From Carnimonas nigrificans ATCC BAA-78 (lineage in GTDB: Bacteria > Pseudomonadota > Gammaproteobacteria > Pseudomonadales > Halomonadaceae): a stretch of 64,000 nucleotides of DNA. The translations under genes were made by a program, and so were the position numbers. Positions 58,375 to 64,000 of this stretch are shown piece by piece. The DNA is taken from the NCBI RefSeq assembly GCF_000526695.1, contig NZ_JAGO01000012.1, positions 124,001-188,000 on the forward strand. The letters are read 5' to 3'. Within the stretch, counting starts at the first letter, position 1; every line of letters begins with the position of its first letter. Below the pieces are notes generated by a model. It made no database searches, was not told the DNA's origin, and worked only from the letters and a program-made list of their open reading frames with translations.

Positions 58375-59412
58375 ATGTTTCGTGATCCACAATCCGCTTT
58401 CGCTTCTCATCGCCCGTCGGGGAGTTGGGATGTGCCGACCGATGCTGCATCGTTCGTTCATCTGTCTGCTACCACTGCGGAAGGTCGTTTGGCGACCCCC
58501 GGCTTTTCAGCCTCACTTGCGGCACCGGCGGCGATTGTCGAGGGCATCAGCCCTGGGCAGGAGAGTGCGCAGCCGGTGGAGCCTCTTGCGGTAGAAGGGG
58601 CTGAAGATGGCGAGCAGGCAGAGCACCGTGCGGCTGCTGGCCGTGGAGGGCTGCCGGCACTGGGTGCGGCGCTGCTTTTCCATGCGCTGATCGCCGGAGC
58701 GCTGTTATGGCATTACTCCAGTGATACGACGATTCAGGTTGAGCCGCCGTCCTCGCAGATGGTGCACGCGACCGTGGTGGAAGATCCTGCCATTGCGCAA
58801 GCGCGTGAGCAGCAGCGTCAACAGGCTGAAGAAGAGGCACGTCGTCAGGCCCAGGAGCAGGCTCGCCAGCAGGAGGCTGAACAGGCTCGCGAGCAGCAGC
58901 GTGCGGAAGAAGCTCAGCGCCAAGCGCGTGCCGAACAGCAGCAGCGTCAGGCCAATGCCGAGCATGCGCGTGAGCAGGCGGCTCAACAGCGTGCGCAGCA
59001 GCGCAGTGCTGAAGCAGCACGGCAACGTGCGGCTGCCGAAGCGGAAGCCAAAGCGCAGGCAGATGCCAGAGCGGCGGCTCAGGAGAGGGCTGATGCTGCT
59101 GCCCGAGCTGCCGCCGCGCGACGTGCAGCCGAGAGCAATACGCCTGAAACGCTGTCGCAGACGCCAACGCCTACCAATCGAGTGGCACCGGTCTATCCTC
59201 GTCTTGCGCAGGCCAGAAACATGCAGGGCAGCGTGACGGTGCGCTTTACCATTCGCAAGGATGGTTCGGTGGATGGCAGCTCAATTTCGGTCGTGAATTC
59301 GACCAACTCGATGTTCGAGAAAGCGGCCACTGATGCGGTACGTAAATGGCAATTCAAGCCGCGCTCTCGCCCTGGTATTGTCGAACAGCCAGTGAGGTTC
59401 GAACTTAACTAA
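58375..59412 (+). CDS. tolA: TolA/TonB hybrid energy transducer
   Basis: 345 aa. A cytoplasmic N-terminus of about 90 residues (unusually long), one membrane helix at about 91-113, a Gln/Ala/Arg/Glu-rich coiled coil at about 139-255 as in TolA, and a TonB-type C-terminal domain (about 268-345: APVYPRLAQARNMQGSVTVRF, KWQFKPRSRPG). The SxxxH motif of TolA/TonB helices appears as ALLFH (Ala99, His103), so Ser is replaced by Ala. Gene order says TolA; the C-terminus says TonB. tolB and pal do not follow: the operon ends at a terminator before xthA. Which outer-membrane partner it contacts is unknown. Confidence 0.8.
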   Translation: MFRDPQSAFASHRPSGSWDVPTDAASFVHLSATTAEGRLATPGFSASLAAPAAIVEGISPGQESAQPVEPLAVEGAEDGEQAEHRAAAGRGGLPALGAALLFHALIAGALLWHYSSDTTIQVEPPSSQMVHATVVEDPAIAQAREQQRQQAEEEARRQAQEQARQQEAEQAREQQRAEEAQRQARAEQQQRQANAEHAREQAAQQRAQQRSAEAARQRAAAEAEAKAQADARAAAQERADAAARAAAARRAAESNTPETLSQTPTPTNRVAPVYPRLAQARNMQGSVTVRFTIRKDGSVDGSSISVVNSTNSMFEKAATDAVRKWQFKPRSRPGIVEQPVRFELN

Positions 59413-59468
59413 GGTTGGTACTCAAGCAGGAAAGAAAGGCCGGGCGATGATAACGCCCGACCAGCAAT

Positions 59469-59531
59469 GCCCTTTGCTAACCTGACAGGTGATCCACCCG
59501 TAGGTAGCAAAGGGCTTTTTTATGCCGCTAT
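59469..59531 (+). terminator. Terminator after tolA
   Basis: An 11-bp stem GCCCTTTGCTA/TAGCAAAGGGC with a long 35-base loop that can fold further (ACCT/AGGT), followed by six T. Confidence 0.75.
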
Positions 59532-59553
59532 CTACCAGCACGGCGGGCTTAAG

Positions 59554-60363
59554 TTAACCGAGTGTGGTCCAGATCGGGCAGTGGTCCGACGGTTTTTCCA
59601 TGGCGCGCAGTTCGTAGTCGATGCCTGCATCGGCAACATGCTCTTTTAGCGGGTTGGAGACCAGAATCAAATCAATGCGCAGGCCGCGTTTGGGATCGCG
59701 GTCAAAGCCTTTCGAGCGATAGTCGAACCAGCTATAGAAGTCACGACTGTGCGGATAACGTTCGCGGTAGCTGTCAACAAGGCCCCACTGGTGAAGCCTG
59801 GCAAGCCACTCCCGCTCTTCCGGCTGGAAACTGGTTTTACCATCGCGCAGCCAGCGCTTGCGATTATCTTCACCAATGCCGATATCCTGATCTTCCGGCG
59901 AAATATTGAAATCGCCCATGATCGCTACGTTGTCACTGGCGCTATGGCGCTGCTCAAGGGTATTGGAGAGGCGCGCATAAAACTCGCGCTTGTTGGGAAA
60001 CTTGGTGGGGTGGGCGACGTTCTCTCCCTGGGGAAAGTAACCGTTATAAACGGTTATTTCGCCCATCGGCGCAGCCAGCTTCACTGCAATCATGCGCCGC
60101 TGTGCGTCTTCTTCATCGCCATCAAGCCCGTAGTAAACGTCAAGAGGCGCCTGTTTGGTCATCATGGCGACGCCGTAATGGCCCTTCTGACCGTAGAAGT
60201 GTACGTGGTAGCCGAGCTGTTGCAGTGCCTCCAGCGGGAATTCACTGTCGCGCACCTTGGTTTCCTGCAAGCCAATAACATCGGGGGAGTGCTTTTCGAC
60301 CAGCGCCTGCAACTGGTGAGGGCGCGCCCTTACGCCGTTGATATTGAACGACATCAGTTTCAT
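59554..60363 (-). CDS. xthA: Exodeoxyribonuclease III
   Basis: AP endonuclease and 3'-5' exonuclease of base-excision repair. 269 aa, near E. coli Xth (268). Residues of the EEP fold are present: [16 protein letters not shown] with the metal-binding Glu, IMGDFNISP with Asp and Asn, RIDLILVS, and the catalytic His in SDHCPIW. Its start is one base after the stop of the upstream small basic protein, so they form an operon. Convergent with tolA. Confidence 0.96.
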   Translation of the reverse strand: MKLMSFNINGVRARPHQLQALVEKHSPDVIGLQETKVRDSEFPLEALQQLGYHVHFYGQKGHYGVAMMTKQAPLDVYYGLDGDEEDAQRRMIAVKLAAPMGEITVYNGYFPQGENVAHPTKFPNKREFYARLSNTLEQRHSASDNVAIMGDFNISPEDQDIGIGEDNRKRWLRDGKTSFQPEEREWLARLHQWGLVDSYRERYPHSRDFYSWFDYRSKGFDRDPKRGLRIDLILVSNPLKEHVADAGIDYELRAMEKPSDHCPIWTTLG

Positions 60364-60364
60364 G

Positions 60365-60613
60365 TTAGTGGTGCTCTCCCGATCTATTTTCTGACCCTTC
60401 TTCGGGATGCAGTTCCAGGGTCGTGCCTGCGTGCTGGCGCTCCATCTTGCGGGCCGCCTGCTCTTTACGCTGCTTGCGCTTCTTATTGACGTAACGCTGG
60501 GTAGAGTGCACCTGGTCAGGATTTTCGTGACGCCACTTCTTGTAGTCCTTGCGGCGTCCAGTGCGAATCGTTACGCGGCTGGCAATGGAGCGGGTTTTCT
60601 TTCTGCGGGTCAT
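60365..60613 (-). CDS. Small highly basic protein upstream of xthA (YihI-like N-terminus?)
   Basis: 82 aa with very many Lys, Arg and His residues: [20 protein letters not shown], later [18 protein letters not shown], and an acidic end. No membrane segment. The composition recalls the basic N-terminal part of YihI, a Der GTPase-binding protein, but I see no confirming core and do not assign it. Nucleic-acid or ribosome binding is plausible. AAGAGAG lies seven bases before the ATG at 60613; the longer frame to 60754 is unsupported. Cotranscribed with xthA. Confidence 0.65.
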   Translation of the reverse strand: MTRRKKTRSIASRVTIRTGRRKDYKKWRHENPDQVHSTQRYVNKKRKQRKEQAARKMERQHAGTTLELHPEEGSENRSGEHH

Positions 60614-60761
60614 GGTAACTCTCTTGACAATCAATGGGTCGGTACCGCGATCGAAGCGCTTTCCTGGCGCGTGGCGGTAGTGCAAAAGCAATGGCGGGAT
60701 TCTATCAATAGCGCAGGGCTGTGTCTCACTGCGTGGCGCATCGTGCGCTCGCAATGTTGTC

Positions 60762-60770
60762 TGCTATAAT
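60762..60770 (+). promoter_or_regulatory. Extended -10 promoter of the RhlB-like gene
   Basis: TGCTATAAT is a perfect -10 with the extended TGn element; no good -35 is visible at 16-18 bases. Transcription would start near 60777, about 97 bases before the ATG at 60874. Confidence 0.6.
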
Positions 60771-60873
60771 TGTGCACTAACGTCGATGTTCATATTGTGG
60801 TTGATACTGCGGCTGCCCTCTGGTGCGCCGCCCGCGCTGAACATCCTTACTGCCACCAAATAGTCGAGACATC

Positions 60874-62190
60874 ATGAGCGAGTCGGATAACAGTTCCTCC
60901 CCGACCCCCACTGCCAATCACCAGCCGCGCCGCAAGCGTCGCAGGCCACGGCGTAAGCCGGGGGGCGACCGTCGCCGCTCCTCCAATACGCCAGCGGCCT
61001 CCGTGCCGCAGGTTGATATCGCGCCGTTGAAGGCGGGTGTCTGGCGGTTTACTGACTTCGATCTCTCTGCGCCGCTGGCTCGGGGCATCAGTGATCTGGG
61101 CTTTCAGTACTGCACACCAATCCAGAGTGAAGCGCTCAAGCATACGCTGCTGGGCGGCGATGTGGTGGGCAAGGCGCAGACAGGTACCGGCAAAACGGCT
61201 GCCTTCCTGATTTCCATTCTGGCCTATTTCCTTGAAGAGCCGCGCCCCGATGGGCAGCAGCCCGGTGCGCCGCGCGCCCTGATTCTGGCGCCTACGCGCG
61301 AGCTTGCGCTGCAAATCGAGAAGGACGCCCACGGTTTGGCCCAGCACGCCAGCGATATCACCATCGTGAGCGCAGTGGGCGGGCTGGACTACAAGAAGCA
61401 GCAGAACGCGCTGCGCAATAAGGTCGATATCCTGATCGCGACCCCCGGGCGGCTGCTCGACTTCCACCAAAAACGTGATGTCGATCTGTCGCAGGTAGAA
61501 GTGCTGGTGCTCGATGAAGCTGACCGTATGCTGTCGATGGGCTTCATTCCTGATGTCAAACGCATTATCCGTGCAACGCCAAACAAGGAAGAGCGTCAGA
61601 CCTTCCTGTTTTCGGCAACGTTTACCCGCGATATTCTCAATCTCGCCGAGCAGTGGACCAAGGATGCGGCGCAGGTTGATGTCGCTACGGATGTCAGTAC
61701 TGCGAGCAATGTGGAGCAGCGCGTCTATATGGTCAGCGATGCCGACAAGCCACGGCTGCTGACCAATCTTCTGCGCGGTGAAGCGCTTGAGCGAGTGATG
61801 GTGTTTGCCAATCAGCGTCATGTGGTGCGCTCACTGCTGAAAACGCTGCAGGAAGCAGGCATTAACGCCGCGATGATCTCGGGCGATGTGCCCCAGCAGC
61901 AGCGTATCAGTACGCTGGAGCAATTCCGCGAAGGCGAGGTGGCGGTGCTGGTAGCCACTGATGTAGCAGGTCGCGGCATCCATATTTCCGATGTCTCTCA
62001 CGTTATCAACTATACCCTCCCGGAAGATCCCGAGGATTACGTTCACCGCATTGGGCGTACCGGACGTGCGGGGGCCAAGGGTACGTCGATCAGCTTTGTC
62101 GGTGAGGAGGATGCCTTTTCACTGCCTGAAATCGAAGCCTTTATCAACGCCAAGCTACCGTGCGAGCATCCGCCGGAAGGGCTGCTTTGA
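60874..62190 (+). CDS. rhlB: DEAD-box RNA helicase, RhlB-like
   Basis: 438 aa. An N-terminal tail of about 40 residues rich in Arg and Lys, then the Q motif ([12 protein letters not shown]), motif [25 protein letters not shown], motif [16 protein letters not shown], and the second RecA domain with [21 protein letters not shown] and [10 protein letters not shown]. Similarity over the whole length, including the C-terminal [22 protein letters not shown], fits RhlB, the degradosome helicase that works with RNase E (rne in this window). RhlE or another branch cannot be fully excluded. dinG starts 51 bases downstream. Confidence 0.85.
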   Translation: MSESDNSSSPTPTANHQPRRKRRRPRRKPGGDRRRSSNTPAASVPQVDIAPLKAGVWRFTDFDLSAPLARGISDLGFQYCTPIQSEALKHTLLGGDVVGKAQTGTGKTAAFLISILAYFLEEPRPDGQQPGAPRALILAPTRELALQIEKDAHGLAQHASDITIVSAVGGLDYKKQQNALRNKVDILIATPGRLLDFHQKRDVDLSQVEVLVLDEADRMLSMGFIPDVKRIIRATPNKEERQTFLFSATFTRDILNLAEQWTKDAAQVDVATDVSTASNVEQRVYMVSDADKPRLLTNLLRGEALERVMVFANQRHVVRSLLKTLQEAGINAAMISGDVPQQQRISTLEQFREGEVAVLVATDVAGRGIHISDVSHVINYTLPEDPEDYVHRIGRTGRAGAKGTSISFVGEEDAFSLPEIEAFINAKLPCEHPPEGLL

Positions 62191-62241
62191 ACGCGGTCGA
62201 ACTGCCTCTCTTCTCTCTCGTGAAAGGCGGTCAGACGCTAT

Positions 62242-64000
62242 ATGGTTAAGCCTGAAACAAAGGAAGAGATTCAGGGCGCCTATCGTCAGTTGCTCGACGG
62301 TCTCAAGCTGAAGCCGCGCTATGGGCAGAAGCTGATGATCGCAGAAATTGCGCGAACGCTGGGCAGTATCGAGGCAGATAGCGAAGGGCTGCGGGTCGGT
62401 AACGAGCATATTTGTGTGCTGGAGGCGGGCACCGGAACCGGTAAAACGCTGGCTTATCTGCTGGCGGCACTGCCGGTTGCCCGTGCTGCCAATAAGCGCC
62501 TGATTGTCTCGACCGCGACGGTGGCGTTGCAGGAGCAGGTGCTGCACCAGGATTTGCCAGCGCTCAAGCAGCACGCTGGTATTCCGTTTTCGTATGCTCT
62601 CGCCAAGGGGCGCGGTCGCTATCTGTGCCTGTCGCGGCTTGAGCAGGTGCTGGACGGCACTCAGGTCAACCCCACCATGTCACTGTTTGAGCGTGAACTG
62701 GCGGCGCCCAATGAGCAGTTGGGTGAATTGGCCCAGGAGCTTGCTGGCGAATATGCCAACGGGCGCTGGGAAGGGGATCGTGACAGTTGGCCGGAACCGA
62801 TCAACGATCGTGACTGGCGCCAATTGACCATTGATCATCGTCAGTGCACCAATCGGCGCTGTGGTCATTTCAGCGCCTGCGCCTTTTTCCGCGCTCGTCG
62901 CAAGGTCGAAGAAGCTGATGTGATTGTCGTCAACCATGATCTGGTGCTTGCTGATCTGGCGCTCGGTGGCGGCATGGTGCTGCCTGCCCCAAAAGAGAGC
63001 TTCTACGTTTTCGACGAAGCGCACCATCTGCCTGACAAGGCGCTTGATCACTTTCATCACCGTTTGCCGCTGCATGGGGCTGGCCGCTGGATCAGTCTGC
63101 TCAAGCGCTCGCTTACTGAGATGAATGCGGCGCTAGGAAAGCAGGCGGTGATCGGGCGGCTGCTGGCGACCATTCCCGATGCGCTCGCCACCATAGAACC
63201 ACGCTTGACCGAAGTGCTGGGGGTTGCCGGTGGTTTTGAGCAGGCCCTGCCTGCGCTACAGGGGGAAAATACCACCCGCCGCCATCGCTTCGAGATGGGG
63301 CGAGTGCCTGTAGAATTTCGCGAACTGACCGCCACGCTGGTCTCTGCCTTTGCGGCGTTGTGCAAGTCGCTGGATGGCATGCTGGAGATATTGCGGGAGA
63401 GTCTTGATCCGGATAAAAGCACGGGGCTTGCCCGTGAGGTCGCCGAGGAGTGGCTGCCGCTGGTGGCGATGCTGCATGGTCGTGCCAATGATGCCTTTGC
63501 ATTGTGGCAAGCCTTTTCCGAGCCGGATGTGGAGCCTGAACAGCCGCCTCAGGCGCGCTGGATCGAGTTTCAAAGCGGGCGCGATAACGGCGGTGATGAA
63601 GTGGTGATTGCGGCCTCGCCGGTCAGCGCTGCTCATACCCTGGCGCAGCATCTGTGGGGGCGCTGCTTTGGTGCGGTGCTGACATCAGCAACCCTGACGG
63701 CTCTGGGCGGCTTCGAGCGTTTTCAGGAGCGAGCGGGGCTTGCCAATCGCTATCGCTATCAGCGCCTGCCCAGCTCATTCGATTATTCGCGTGCGGTATT
63801 GTCGGTGCCGCAAAGTGCGGTGGACCCGGCGCAACGGGATCAGCATGAGCGCTCGATCATCGACTTCGTGCGTGATCTCGGCAGCGATGAAGCGGTGCTG
63901 GTGCTCTTCTCATCGCGGCGCCAGTTGCGTGCGGTTGAGCAGGCGCTGTTTGATGACACAGCGACCCGCGAGCGCGCCAAGGCTATTCTAATTCAGGATC
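62242..64000 (+). CDS. dinG: ATP-dependent helicase DinG (3' end missing)
   Basis: An XPD-like 5'-3' DNA helicase with a 4Fe-4S cluster, able to unwind R-loops and D-loops. The frame is open from the ATG at 62242 to the window end (586 codons); E. coli DinG is about 716 aa. Motif I EAGTGTGKTLAYLLA, Fe-S cysteines in RYLCLSR and CTNRRCGHFSAC, the DEAH motif YVFDEAHHL, and SATLTALGGFERFQ. I see no LexA box in the 51 bases upstream, although dinG is SOS-controlled in E. coli; it may be transcribed from the rhlB promoter here. Confidence 0.93.
   Translation, partial: MVKPETKEEIQGAYRQLLDGLKLKPRYGQKLMIAEIARTLGSIEADSEGLRVGNEHICVLEAGTGTGKTLAYLLAALPVARAANKRLIVSTATVALQEQVLHQDLPALKQHAGIPFSYALAKGRGRYLCLSRLEQVLDGTQVNPTMSLFERELAAPNEQLGELAQELAGEYANGRWEGDRDSWPEPINDRDWRQLTIDHRQCTNRRCGHFSACAFFRARRKVEEADVIVVNHDLVLADLALGGGMVLPAPKESFYVFDEAHHLPDKALDHFHHRLPLHGAGRWISLLKRSLTEMNAALGKQAVIGRLLATIPDALATIEPRLTEVLGVAGGFEQALPALQGENTTRRHRFEMGRVPVEFRELTATLVSAFAALCKSLDGMLEILRESLDPDKSTGLAREVAEEWLPLVAMLHGRANDAFALWQAFSEPDVEPEQPPQARWIEFQSGRDNGGDEVVIAASPVSAAHTLAQHLWGRCFGAVLTSATLTALGGFERFQERAGLANRYRYQRLPSSFDYSRAVLSVPQSAVDPAQRDQHERSIIDFVRDLGSDEAVLVLFSSRRQLRAVEQALFDDTATRERAKAILIQD

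Noticed and set aside
60847-61821. 324-codon antisense frame opposite the RhlB-like gene
   Set aside because: DEAD-box motifs on the sense strand are intact; no signals support the antisense frame.

Overview
This window looks like an ordinary stretch of chromosome from a gammaproteobacterium. Gene order and protein motifs resemble the Pseudomonadales and Oceanospirillales, and the combination fits a Halomonadaceae-like organism best. That placement is inference from synteny, moderately high GC, and the presence of a Tus-type replication-terminator protein beside Pseudomonas-style gene blocks. Coding density is high. I see no insertion sequence, prophage, CRISPR array, rRNA or tRNA gene, and no island with foreign-looking composition.

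Layout. Positions 1-6.5 kb hold a cell-wall and lipoate block: rodA (cut by the window edge), mltB, rlpA, dacA, ybeD, lipB, lipA. A NUDIX hydrolase and a convergent pyruvate kinase follow. From 9.5 to 16 kb come topA, two small conserved genes, lexA (reverse, with a LexA-box-like operator), nagZ and a phosphoribosyltransferase. mprF and the convergent repair factor mfd occupy 16-22 kb. An unrecognised membrane-anchored protein, sthA and a Tus-like protein (reverse) occupy 22-26 kb.

From 26 to 55 kb the order is strongly Pseudomonas-like: lolC/E, lolD, comEC, msbA, lpxK, ycaR-like, kdsB, a low-molecular-weight tyrosine phosphatase, murB, rne (reverse), rluC, a HAD phosphatase, sppA, yceD, rpmF, plsX, fabD, fabG, acpP, fabF, pabC, mltG, tmk, holB, tatD. 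The last part holds a UvrD-like helicase, tolQ, tolR and a TolA/TonB-like protein (preceded by a Fur-box-like element), xthA with a small basic protein (reverse), an RhlB-like RNA helicase and dinG (cut by the window end).

How the genes work together. Most serve envelope growth: peptidoglycan elongation and trimming (rodA, dacA, mltB, mltG, rlpA, nagZ, murB), lipid A and Kdo (msbA, lpxK, kdsB), lipoprotein export (lolC/E, lolD), phospholipid and fatty acid synthesis (plsX, fabD, fabG, acpP, fabF, mprF) and envelope energisation (tolQ, tolR, tolA/tonB). A second group serves genome maintenance: topA, lexA, mfd, tus-like, holB, tmk, UvrD-like, xthA, dinG. A third concerns RNA: rne, rluC, rhlB.

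I did not find a convincing undescribed system. The points most worth a second look are the Tus homologue, the TolA/TonB hybrid behind a Fur-like site, a possible leaderless yceD transcript, the degenerate middle zinc ribbon of TopA, the single LolC/E gene, the C-terminal extension of MltG, and the repeat-rich tail and long leader of rne.
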